DNA of 17,807 nucleotides from Desulfurococcales archaeon (GTDB lineage Archaea; Thermoproteota; Thermoprotei_A; Sulfolobales; NBVN01). Position numbers and translations under genes: made by a program. A model generated the notes under the pieces. The model did no database searches. It was not told the DNA's origin and was given only the letters and a program-made list of their open reading frames with translations. Position 1 is the first letter of the stretch. The number at the start of each line of letters is the position of its first letter. The stretch covers positions 1 to 17,807 of the forward strand of contig JALWQN010000027.1 in NCBI GenBank assembly GCA_027083115.1. The letters run 5' to 3'. Of the stretch, positions 7,233 through 14,665 are shown in pieces.

Positions 7233-8087
7233 TTGTTAACTAGGTGTTATGCGTACAAGAAAGAATTTACATGTAATTTCACAGTGTCTAAGAAAGAAGT
7301 GCTTCTGGAGAGTTACGAAGGGAAGGATAAAGTAAGGGTTTTGCTTAACGACATAGTTAACGCAGACTTACTGGAAGACAGATTGCTTATTCGGTTGAGA
7401 GGTGGTGAAGAAATAGCCATAAACGTGAAAACGGGTATCATGGAGAACGTTCATTACATAATGCAGTTTGTGGAGATCAATAAGCAGGGTAAGTTAATAC
7501 TTAAGAAAACTGAAGAAACAAGCGAATTACTTTCTAAAATTTTTAGGTACGGATACGAGATACTTTCATTACTAAGCAAAGAAAACTTTCCAGATTGGAT
7601 GAGTTGTGAACGTAAAGCTCTTAAGATTAATGAATTACTAAAGGGTACTCACGAATTCTTTAATGCTGTAAGTAAGAGCGTGCAGGAACTACTGAGCAAC
7701 ACAAGAAGGAGATTTGTTTTTGGAGTAAAAGTAAGTATTAAGGTACTCTTTAGGGAGGCTTTAAATGCTGGCAGGAGGTTACTGAGGGAGGGAGTTAACT
7801 ATGTGGATTTATCCAGTATTCCTGAGGTAGTCGCTCTCATACATTCTTCGCATATTGCTCGAAAGCTGAATCTAGTTCTTGAAGAAAAGAGGTTAATGAG
7901 TAACTTATTGTTAGTTGCTGAAAGATTTCATAAGTCGCTTTTTCCGTTAGACGACAGCCTAGTTAGGGAATTAAATAATTGGCTTGTTGAGGCTCTCAGT
8001 TCATTTAATGATCCTGAAGAGCTGATCGATGACTACATAACTAAATTAGGTGATTGCTTCAGAAATTACTACAACATTAAGCATTAA
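7233..8087 (+). CDS. Unrecognised protein with PH-like N-terminal region
   Basis: A 284-residue soluble protein, third in the cassette. Residues 12-68 alternate short beta-strands and turns (VLLES, VRVLLNDIVNADLLED, LLIRLRGGEEIAINV) and end with an amphipathic helix at about 69-83, the layout of a pleckstrin-homology-like domain. Residues 95-284 are almost entirely helical, with many Leu and charged residues and no catalytic motif. I know of no named family. The TTG at 7233 lies 8 bases after GGAGGGTGA (7217-7225), which also contains the stop of the preceding gene, so it is translated from the same mRNA. A role as a membrane- or partner-binding adaptor is inference. It ends 15 bases from a convergent gene. 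Confidence 0.8.
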   Translation: MLTRCYAYKKEFTCNFTVSKKEVLLESYEGKDKVRVLLNDIVNADLLEDRLLIRLRGGEEIAINVKTGIMENVHYIMQFVEINKQGKLILKKTEETSELLSKIFRYGYEILSLLSKENFPDWMSCERKALKINELLKGTHEFFNAVSKSVQELLSNTRRRFVFGVKVSIKVLFREALNAGRRLLREGVNYVDLSSIPEVVALIHSSHIARKLNLVLEEKRLMSNLLLVAERFHKSLFPLDDSLVRELNNWLVEALSSFNDPEELIDDYITKLGDCFRNYYNIKH

Positions 8088-8102
8088 CTACTTACTTATA
8101 AT

Positions 8103-8345
8103 TTAGTCCGAGAATACTCTAATAAAGTCCTTCAGCGTAATACCACAGATTTTAAATACTTTGATCCTGCTCTTGGCTCCCTTAATTAACTCAATATCTC
8201 TTTTAGATATTTTAAGGGATTTAGATAGATACTCAATCAATGATTTATTTGCTCTTCCCTCTAATGGAGGTTCTTTAGTTAAGAATATCAGTTCCTCCCC
8301 CTCGAAACGAAGGGAAGTTTCCTTGGCTTTAGGCTTCACATACAT
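8103..8345 (-). CDS. DUF167/YggU family protein
   Basis: A small basic protein of the DUF167 (YggU) family, whose function is not established. The hallmarks are VKPKAKE near the N-terminus, EPPLEGRANKSLIEYL in the middle and IELIKGAKSRIKVFKI near the end, all in the normal order. The ATG at 8345 gives 80 residues and cuts into the first beta-strand. The same frame stays open upstream, and its codons (RELRVNDSVCLEVT) resemble the missing N-terminus of family members. That stretch offers no ATG, GTG or TTG, only an ATT at 8390-8388 or a CTG at 8357-8355. The true protein may therefore be about 95 residues with an unusual start codon. It is divergent from the dehydrogenase gene at 8465 and shares its promoter region. 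Confidence 0.85.
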   Translation of the reverse strand: MYVKPKAKETSLRFEGEELIFLTKEPPLEGRANKSLIEYLSKSLKISKRDIELIKGAKSRIKVFKICGITLKDFIRVFSD

Positions 8346-8432
8346 AGTTACTTCCAGACATACTGAGTCATTAACTCTTAACTCACGAATACTGCCCGAC
8401 CTTAAACACCCATGATTATTTTGTTAATGAAG

Positions 8433-8442
8433 TACTTAAGTA
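8433..8442 (+). promoter_or_regulatory. Palindromic TATA-like element between divergent genes
   Basis: TACTTAAGTA is a perfect 10-bp palindrome centred near 8438, 27 bases before the GTG at 8465. On the other strand it would start transcription near 8412, ahead of the DUF167 gene. It may serve both genes; that is inference. Confidence 0.45.
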
Positions 8443-8464
8443 GGTGTAATCACAATTTCTTTGG

Positions 8465-9523
8465 GTGTTTAGGGTGTCTTCTCCTAAATTTGATGTAATC
8501 GCTTATCCGCCATTACCTCGTGAAGCAAGGGAAGTTCTTAAGGGCTACTCTGTTGCACATTTTCGTTACGGGGAGGAGAAAAACCTCCTTAAGGCTTTAG
8601 AGGCAGGAACTAAAGCCCTTATCATAGTTGGGCTCAATATAGATAAGGATTTGTTGTCTAAATCGCGTGGCCTGAGGGTTATTATTGCTAGAACCGATGG
8701 CTTGGATTATGTGGATCTTAGTTCGGTGGAGGAGGCAGGTATTTGCATAGCTAATCAGCCTGAAGCAATAGCAGAGTCTGTTGCAGAGCATACATTAGGT
8801 GCAGTGATTTCCGTAATGAAGTACATTAATGCAGGTCATGAGTATGTTGTTTCTGGAGAGTGGTTCCGTAAGGGCTGGCCTTCTCAGTTTAGGGGAGGAT
8901 TAATGCTGGGGAGATCCTTGGGCCTGCTGGGTTTTGGAAGAATCGGGCACTTACTGGCAAGCAAGTTCAAGAACTTGGGTGTCTCTCAAATATACTATTG
9001 GTCAAGGAGTCGCGTGGACAGGACAGAATTGGTTTTAGAGGCTGTAAGGCTTCCCCTAAAGGAGGTCTTCATGAAATCCGACATAGTGATCAATACCTTA
9101 CCAGACACTCAAGAAACCCATCATATCATAACGGCTGAGTTGCTTGAAAGTATGCCTAAGGGAGGGCTATTCGTTAATGTCGGTAGAGGAGGTGTACTGA
9201 AAACTGAGGATTTAATTAAGGCTTTAGAGATAAGGAATGACTTAAGGGTTGTACTCGACGTTTATGAGCAAGAACCATTAAATCCTAATAATCCCCTAAT
9301 CTTGAAGTACTCAAGAACTGGAAAAGTTCTCTTAACTCCCCACATTGCAGGGTATTCGGAGGAATCAATGAGGGTCACTGCCCTCCTAGCAGCACTGCAG
9401 GTTAAGAAATTCTTCGAGGAAGGATGCTTATGGGATCCAGCAATACGAGGTTGTAAACAATGCATTGATTCTCCTCCACCCTTAAAGGAACTCATAAGTA
9501 AGGTCTTAAGGTGTAAAGAATAG
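8465..9523 (+). CDS. D-isomer-specific 2-hydroxyacid dehydrogenase
   Basis: A 352-residue enzyme of the NAD(P)-dependent D-2-hydroxyacid dehydrogenase family, which reduces 2-oxoacids such as glyoxylate, hydroxypyruvate or pyruvate. The nucleotide fold has GFGRIG (156-161). The catalytic triad is complete: R241 in NVGRGG, E270 in DVYEQEP and H293 in TPHIAGYS. The next strand ends YYWSRSRVDR (177-186), with Ser-Arg in place of the acidic residue that binds NAD ribose. That favours NADP(H), as in glyoxylate/hydroxypyruvate reductases. No ACT or other regulatory domain follows, so it is not a long-form phosphoglycerate dehydrogenase. The C-terminal tail is Cys-rich (C321, C330, C333, C350). The start is GTG at 8465 because of the TATA spacing; GTG 8474 is possible. 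The exact substrate is unknown. Confidence 0.88.
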   Translation: MFRVSSPKFDVIAYPPLPREAREVLKGYSVAHFRYGEEKNLLKALEAGTKALIIVGLNIDKDLLSKSRGLRVIIARTDGLDYVDLSSVEEAGICIANQPEAIAESVAEHTLGAVISVMKYINAGHEYVVSGEWFRKGWPSQFRGGLMLGRSLGLLGFGRIGHLLASKFKNLGVSQIYYWSRSRVDRTELVLEAVRLPLKEVFMKSDIVINTLPDTQETHHIITAELLESMPKGGLFVNVGRGGVLKTEDLIKALEIRNDLRVVLDVYEQEPLNPNNPLILKYSRTGKVLLTPHIAGYSEESMRVTALLAALQVKKFFEEGCLWDPAIRGCKQCIDSPPPLKELISKVLRCKE

Positions 9524-9602
9524 CGTCCTTTTAGCGACTTCTAACCAATGATTTAGAGAAACGTTAATATCCCGAACTCTCTTCATAGATTGGGGGAATA
9601 AC

Positions 9603-11138
9603 TTGGGCGATAACATACTTAAGTTAAAGGATCCGTTCCTTAAACAGACATACGAAATTAAGGACAATAAGTACTACTTCAAAACCTACATCTGTGGCGA
9701 TTGGGTAAAAGGAGTTGAGTGGAAAGAAGTTAGGAGTCCAATAAATAATGAAGTTATTGCTGCAATACCTAAGCTCTCATGGGAAACTATAGATAACGCC
9801 CTTAGTAAAATACATTCTACGGGAAGATGGAAAATAAGGGACTTGCCAGGTTCTAAAAGGCTTGAGTTGCTCTACAGGATTGCTGACCTAATGGAGGAAC
9901 ATAAGGACGACATAATTGAGTCGCTAGTGGTCAATGCCGGGAAGACCTATTCACAAGCTAAGGGTGAAGTTAACGCCAGTATAGATAGGCTGAGGCGGTC
10001 AGAGCTCGATGCAAGAAAGATTTTTGGGGAGTACGTTCCAGGGGATTGGGACGCAACCACCTTAGAAACGGAGGCAATTGTTAGGAAAGAACCTTTCGGT
10101 GTTGTTCTTGCTGTAGTGCCTTTCAATTACCCACTCTTCGACACAGTCTCGAAGTTCGTCTACAGCATAATCCCTGGAAATGCAGTTATTGTGAAGCCTC
10201 CCTCAACTGATCCTTTACCAGTTCTGCTATTCGCAAAAATTGTTGAGGAGGGAGGCATACCGAAGGAGTCGTTCGCAATATTTACAATCCCGGGTAGAGA
10301 AAGCGATAAATTAGTTAAGGACAAGCGGATTCACGCAATCACATTAACGGGGAGTACAGCCACAGGAGAGCATGTCCTTAGTGTTTCTGGGATTAAGCAG
10401 TTTGTTATGGAGCTAGGAGGAGGTGACCCAGCGATAATTCTGAAGGACGCAGACCTAGACATAGCGGCTGACAGAGTAGCTTCAGGCATATATAGCTATA
10501 CGGGCCAAAGATGTGATGCAATAAAGCTAATACTTGTTGAGCAACCAGTGTATGAGGAATTCAAGAGTAAGCTTATCGAAAAATTAAGTAAAGTCAAAGT
10601 TGGCGATCCAAGGCAAGAAGGGATTGATGTAGGGCCATTGATAACGAAGGAATCAGCTGATGAAATGATGGCGGCTCTCAAGGAAGCCTTAAATAAAGGA
10701 GCGAAGCTTTTAGTTGGCGGTGAAAGGTTAGGGGACACATACGTTAAACCGACTCTCTTGGAGGTAAAGAGTAAGGAAATACTTAAGGAATTAACACTGT
10801 ATAAAGGAGAAGTGTTTGCTCCTGTAGCCATAATAACGGACTTCAGTAAGGATGAGGAAGCAATACAACTAGCTAACGGAAGGGATTATGGGCTTGATGC
10901 ATCAGTATTCGGCGAGGATATAACCAGAATAAGGAAATTCCTTAGATTCTTGGAAGTAGGGGCCGTATATATTAATGATATGCCGAGACATGGTGTCGGA
11001 TATTATCCCTTCGGAGGTAGGAAAGCTTCAGGCATAGGCAGGGAAGGAATAGGTTATTCTGTAGAGCACGTTACAGCCTTAAAGACAATAGTGTATAACT
11101 TCAGAGGTAAAGGCATCTGGAAATACTCGCTTAAGTGA
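9603..11138 (+). CDS. gapN: Non-phosphorylating glyceraldehyde-3-phosphate dehydrogenase (GAPN)
   Basis: A 511-residue aldehyde dehydrogenase resembling the GAPN of Thermoproteus tenax. It oxidises glyceraldehyde 3-phosphate directly to 3-phosphoglycerate without making ATP, the main catabolic route at this step in many hyperthermophilic archaea. Active-site residues are all present: N175 in PFNYP, K198 in IVKPPS, E270 in ELGGGDPA and the nucleophile C304 in GQRCD. The TLTGSTATG nucleotide loop lies at 247-255. The start is TTG at 9603, shortly after GGGGG (9592-9596); a TATA-like GTTAATAT is near 9567. No in-frame ATG lies at the N-terminus. Family members are often allosterically controlled by sugar phosphates, which cannot be read here. 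It lies near the aldolase and PfkB kinase genes but not in an operon with them. Confidence 0.88.
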   Translation: MGDNILKLKDPFLKQTYEIKDNKYYFKTYICGDWVKGVEWKEVRSPINNEVIAAIPKLSWETIDNALSKIHSTGRWKIRDLPGSKRLELLYRIADLMEEHKDDIIESLVVNAGKTYSQAKGEVNASIDRLRRSELDARKIFGEYVPGDWDATTLETEAIVRKEPFGVVLAVVPFNYPLFDTVSKFVYSIIPGNAVIVKPPSTDPLPVLLFAKIVEEGGIPKESFAIFTIPGRESDKLVKDKRIHAITLTGSTATGEHVLSVSGIKQFVMELGGGDPAIILKDADLDIAADRVASGIYSYTGQRCDAIKLILVEQPVYEEFKSKLIEKLSKVKVGDPRQEGIDVGPLITKESADEMMAALKEALNKGAKLLVGGERLGDTYVKPTLLEVKSKEILKELTLYKGEVFAPVAIITDFSKDEEAIQLANGRDYGLDASVFGEDITRIRKFLRFLEVGAVYINDMPRHGVGYYPFGGRKASGIGREGIGYSVEHVTALKTIVYNFRGKGIWKYSLK

Positions 11139-11156
11139 CTTAATTAATAAATAACA

Positions 11157-11177
11157 TTTTATTTTAATTAATTATTT
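11157..11177 (+). terminator. Possible T-rich terminator after gapN
   Basis: TTTTATTTTAATT and a following TATTTTAA run start 19 bases after the gapN stop. They are weakly U-rich. The same AT-rich stretch could contain the TATA element of the next gene. Confidence 0.25.
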
Positions 11178-11280
11178 TAACCTTTATAGGTGAGTCTACA
11201 CGGCTCCATCAAGAAATAATGATTCAGAGAATTTAAAAAAACTAGCAATACTAGTAACATTTATTTCATTAACTATTGTT

Positions 11281-11883
11281 TTGGCTTCACTTAAGGATAT
11301 TGGACTAACTAACTGTCTTGATTATGCTGTATACAATTGTTTTGGCTCAAGTCATTCCCTATTAATTGTTTTATTAACCTATACGGCAAGCATGTACTCC
11401 TTCGTCATATATGTTCTAGCTTTTCTAATTTATGATATTGTACGCTTCAGAAAAATCGGTTCAATTACGTCGTCCTTTATTTTGTCTTTAGTGCTTACTG
11501 AATTGACGGCTTTAGGGCTTAAGGTAGTGTTTCAGTCTCCAAGGCCCGGTGAGTCAGTGACCCACGTGAGCATTCTTAAGGCACTATTTAATTATGATAT
11601 CTACTCTTTTCCTTCAGGTCATTCTTCTAGAGCTGCTGTCTTATCTTTCTACCTAAGCAAAAACAAGAGCATCATAACTAAGTCCTTAGCATGGTTATGG
11701 TTTATTGGGATCTCCCTATCTAGGCTATTGCTAGGGGTACACTGGTTAAGTGATGTTACTGAGTCATTTCTATTGGGTGTATCTGTATCGTTGCTTGTAG
11801 ATTACACTACCCCTAAATGGGTCAGCTACTATAATAAGCTAGTAAGGAAAGCTAAGCCCTTAATGATTAAGGTTGAGGACTAA
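11281..11883 (+). CDS. PAP2-superfamily membrane phosphatase (start uncertain)
   Basis: A 200-residue integral membrane protein with the complete three-part PAP2 (type 2 phosphatidic acid phosphatase) signature: KVVFQSPRP (81-89), PSGH (111-114) and SRLLLGVHWLSD (147-158). The last contains the catalytic histidine H154. Such enzymes remove phosphate from lipid or polyprenyl (pyro)phosphates at the membrane. Four or five further hydrophobic helices are visible. The TTG at 11281 cuts a hydrophobic helix: in the same frame, codons from about 11230 to 11280 read LKKLAILVTFISLTIVLASL, a good first membrane segment, but no ATG, GTG or TTG precedes it after the TGA at 11191-11193. A GTG at 11190 lies one frame away. 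The real start is thus unusual, or a one-base shift lies upstream. Confidence 0.82.
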   Translation: MASLKDIGLTNCLDYAVYNCFGSSHSLLIVLLTYTASMYSFVIYVLAFLIYDIVRFRKIGSITSSFILSLVLTELTALGLKVVFQSPRPGESVTHVSILKALFNYDIYSFPSGHSSRAAVLSFYLSKNKSIITKSLAWLWFIGISLSRLLLGVHWLSDVTESFLLGVSVSLLVDYTTPKWVSYYNKLVRKAKPLMIKVED

Positions 11884-11944
11884 CCGAATTCCTTAGCTTA
11901 TCGTATTTTAATTAATTTCAGCATTTATTTTAGGAGAGATCAAA

Positions 11945-13450
11945 ATGCCTATACTAGGTAGAGGTGCAGGAATTTTTCTTCCTGTGTTTTCCATCCCCAC
12001 ACCATATGGAATAGGGGACATTGGACCCATAGCCCACGAATTCCTTAATATTATTAAGGATGCAGGATTTAGTTACTGGCAGGTTCTCCCTTTAACCCTT
12101 ACCTCAATCGATAAAGGTAATTCTCCCTATAGTTCAATATCTTCCTTCGCTGGAAACACAGCCTTAATAAGTCCTGATCTCCTTGTTGAGGAGGGCTTAC
12201 TTAAGGAATCCTTAATATTTGGCTTACGTACCCAAACCGAGGGCTGGGTTAAGTACCATTACGCTTACCGTATGAAGGAAGAATTGTTGAGTAAGGCCTT
12301 CAATTCGTTCCAGAAGAAATATAGTGAGTGGAGAGTTGCCTTTGAGGATTTCTTAGCTAGTGAAGAAAAGTGGCTCGAGGACTTCGCTCTTTATGTAGTG
12401 CTAAAGAAGATGGATGGCGGTAGGCCGTGGGGTTATTGGCCTAAAGACCTAAAGTTAAGGAGACGTAGAGCTATAGAGAAGGTTAAGGAAGAGAAAAAAG
12501 ATGAGTTGCTTTATGAAAAGTTCAAGCAGTTCATTTTCTTTAGGCAATGGCTTAAGTTAAGGAAGCATGCTGAGAAGTTAGGGATTAAAGTAATTGGGGA
12601 TATCCCTTACTACGTTGATTACGATAGTTCGGATGTTTGGGTAAATCCACACTTATTTAAGTTAAACAGGAGACTGAAGCCTTCATATGTTGGTGGCGTG
12701 CCTCCAGACTATTTCAGTTGGAGAGGTCAGTTATGGGGTAATCCAGTATATGATTGGGTAAAGCATGAGGAAACCGGTTTTTCATGGTGGTTCAGCAGAT
12801 TAGAGCATGCATTAAGACTTTACAATATAGTTAGACTAGATCACTTTAGGGGCTTGATTGCTTATTGGGAGGTTCCAGCAAAGAATAAGACAGCCATTAA
12901 AGGTAGATGGGTTCATGTACCCTACGAGAGCTTCTTCAGGAAGTTAGTCGCAAGGTTTCCAAACTTACCTTTCATTGCTGAAGATCTTGGGTTCATAACG
13001 CCTGACGTTAGGGAGGTGATTCATAGGTATGGTTTCCCAGGAATGAGGGTTTTAGTTTTTGCTTTTGGTGATGATGAGCTAAACCCTCATCTACCTCATA
13101 ACTACATGAAGAACCTAGTCGTATACACATCAACTCACGATTCTAACACCTCTAAGGGCTGGTTCATTCAGGAAGCTAAGCCCAGCAACAGACAGAAAGT
13201 AAGTGATTATGTAGGGGAAACTGTTAATGAAAATAACGTATGTGATGTGTTTTGCAGGCTCGCTTTATCATCAATAGCTAATTTAGCAGTTATCCCAGTT
13301 CAAGACATTATGTGCTTAGGTCCTGAAGCAAGAATCAATAGGCCAGGTACTGCTTCAGGAAATTGGAGATGGATGTTAAGTAACTTAAGTAGTTTAAGGG
13401 AGGAATTAAGGGAATTTGGCATTCTAATCAAACTTTATGGTAGGTCCTGA
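11945..13450 (+). CDS. malQ: 4-alpha-glucanotransferase (amylomaltase, GH77)
   Basis: A 501-residue GH77 enzyme that moves alpha-1,4-glucan segments between maltooligosaccharides and releases glucose, as part of starch or glycogen turnover. The catalytic residues are visible: nucleophile D299 in VRLDHFRG, acid/base E346 in FIAEDLG and D399 in STHDSNT. The N-terminus (GIFLPVFSIPTPYGIGD, WQVLPL, SPYSS) and GGVPPDYFS (250-258) are characteristic. Length is that of the short prokaryotic amylomaltases, without extra domains. The ATG at 11945 has a Shine-Dalgarno GGAGAG at 11933-11938. No signal peptide is present, so it acts in the cytoplasm. Its last 16 bases overlap the end of the convergent glycosyltransferase gene. 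Confidence 0.95.
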   Translation: MPILGRGAGIFLPVFSIPTPYGIGDIGPIAHEFLNIIKDAGFSYWQVLPLTLTSIDKGNSPYSSISSFAGNTALISPDLLVEEGLLKESLIFGLRTQTEGWVKYHYAYRMKEELLSKAFNSFQKKYSEWRVAFEDFLASEEKWLEDFALYVVLKKMDGGRPWGYWPKDLKLRRRRAIEKVKEEKKDELLYEKFKQFIFFRQWLKLRKHAEKLGIKVIGDIPYYVDYDSSDVWVNPHLFKLNRRLKPSYVGGVPPDYFSWRGQLWGNPVYDWVKHEETGFSWWFSRLEHALRLYNIVRLDHFRGLIAYWEVPAKNKTAIKGRWVHVPYESFFRKLVARFPNLPFIAEDLGFITPDVREVIHRYGFPGMRVLVFAFGDDELNPHLPHNYMKNLVVYTSTHDSNTSKGWFIQEAKPSNRQKVSDYVGETVNENNVCDVFCRLALSSIANLAVIPVQDIMCLGPEARINRPGTASGNWRWMLSNLSSLREELREFGILIKLYGRS

Positions 13451-14583
13451 GTATATGCTTTAATTGCTTTTCTATAGTTGGTTAAGTGCCTTCTAGCCAT
13501 TCTGCCCCATTGGACTCTGACGGCGTAGCTATATAAGTTAGAGGCATAAACTACTGCGAAGTCATAGTGATTAAGAACCCACTCAATCTTCCCTGCCAAG
13601 TCAACAGGATCCTCAGGGACTGCAGTCAGCTGCCTGCTAACCTCGTAAAGCTCTACAAGCCTGGGTACTCTAGTACCTACGATAGGTTTTAATGCACCCA
13701 TAGATAAATGGAGAATGCCGCTAACTGAGTATGTTCCAGGCCTGTCCTTATAGGGAAGAACTATGGTATCTGCAGCAGCCACAGCCTTAAGGATCTCGTC
13801 ACTACTTAAGTATTTCGGTACGTAAGTAACTCCGCTTTCTTCAAGAACCTCGATCAATTCTGGATTCTTGACCTCTCCTGCAACTAGGAGAGAGGGTTCG
13901 TTATTAAAGTACTGAAGAGATTCAATCAACACGTTAATTCCTTTATCTTTCCTGATAAAGCCGGGTAAAATAAGTAGGGGTCTCCTCAATTCCTTGGCAA
14001 CCCCCAGATTATGAAGTAGGCGATTCTGAGGCATCCATAAGTAAGGATTAAGTAAAGTCCCGTGAGGGATCCTAACTATTTTTCTGGGGTTAAGACCTTG
14101 AGCATAGAGCTCAAACTCCTGTAGCCGGCTATGAACTATGATTAAATCGATGAATTCGTTTAGTCTTTTCTGGAATTCCAGAGCTCCCTCCTTCCCAGAG
14201 TAGGGATGGTAGACCGTATGCAACGTAATAATTACGGCTTTAGTTAATCCTTCCTCCTTAGCTAAGTGACTAAACCTCAGTACGTCATCAGTGTCTCCGA
14301 ATATCCCGTACTCGTGCTGGATATGCAATACATCAACACCCCCAAGATCGTTGAGGACCTCGAGACACTTTCGGAAGTCCGTTCCTTTATGATGGAAGCA
14401 AGGGTAGACCCTTGCCCCACTATCCTCTTCAATATAGGGTTCAGTATAGCTCTCGTCCGTAGATAAGGAATAAATGCTTATTCCTGGAGTAACGCTTTGA
14501 AGGAAAGAAGCTAACATCTTAGTGTATTCAGCAACCCCGCAATGTGTTGGGGGGTACCTACCCACAAAACCAACCTTCACCAC
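13435..14583 (-). CDS. GT4-family glycosyltransferase
   Basis: A 382-residue retaining glycosyltransferase of the GT-B fold. The N-terminus KVGFVGRYPPTHCGVAEYTK (3-22) is a typical acceptor-side glycine loop. IVHSRLQEFEL (149-159) and RIPHG (171-175) are the usual GT4 landmarks, and LPGFIRKDKG (206-215) holds the Arg and Lys that bind the donor phosphates. The first Glu of the common EX7E motif is missing: PYKDRPGTYSVSG (277-289) carries Ser-Gly there, as in a known subgroup. Donor and acceptor are not identifiable. Possible roles are glycogen or trehalose-like sugar, glycolipid or protein glycan synthesis. The start is GTG at 14583 with GGAG six bases upstream. It is divergent from the M24 gene and convergent with malQ. 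Confidence 0.85.
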   Translation of the reverse strand: MVKVGFVGRYPPTHCGVAEYTKMLASFLQSVTPGISIYSLSTDESYTEPYIEEDSGARVYPCFHHKGTDFRKCLEVLNDLGGVDVLHIQHEYGIFGDTDDVLRFSHLAKEEGLTKAVIITLHTVYHPYSGKEGALEFQKRLNEFIDLIIVHSRLQEFELYAQGLNPRKIVRIPHGTLLNPYLWMPQNRLLHNLGVAKELRRPLLILPGFIRKDKGINVLIESLQYFNNEPSLLVAGEVKNPELIEVLEESGVTYVPKYLSSDEILKAVAAADTIVLPYKDRPGTYSVSGILHLSMGALKPIVGTRVPRLVELYEVSRQLTAVPEDPVDLAGKIEWVLNHYDFAVVYASNLYSYAVRVQWGRMARRHLTNYRKAIKAYTQDLP

Positions 14584-14634
14584 TAACTCCTTAAATAAAT
14601 TAAACCAGCTGATAAAGAACGTTAACCCAGCTGG

Positions 14635-14644
14635 CTTTATTAAT
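14635..14644 (+). promoter_or_regulatory. TATA box of the M24-like gene
   Basis: CTTTATTAAT is centred at 14640, 26 bases before the GTG at 14666, with no Shine-Dalgarno sequence between. This fits a leaderless transcript starting at that GTG. Confidence 0.5.
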
Positions 14645-14665
14645 GAACTAATTATTAATTAATGG

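Noticed and set aside
8161..8415. An 84-codon plus-strand open frame
   Set aside because: It lies opposite the well-supported DUF167 gene, and its product has no family features.
8465..9523. Phosphoglycerate dehydrogenase SerA
   Set aside because: No ACT domain, and the cofactor strand lacks the acidic residue expected for NAD; the substrate stays open.
10496..10831. A 111-codon minus-strand open frame inside gapN
   Set aside because: It is antisense to conserved catalytic-domain sequence of GAPN, with no start context or family match.
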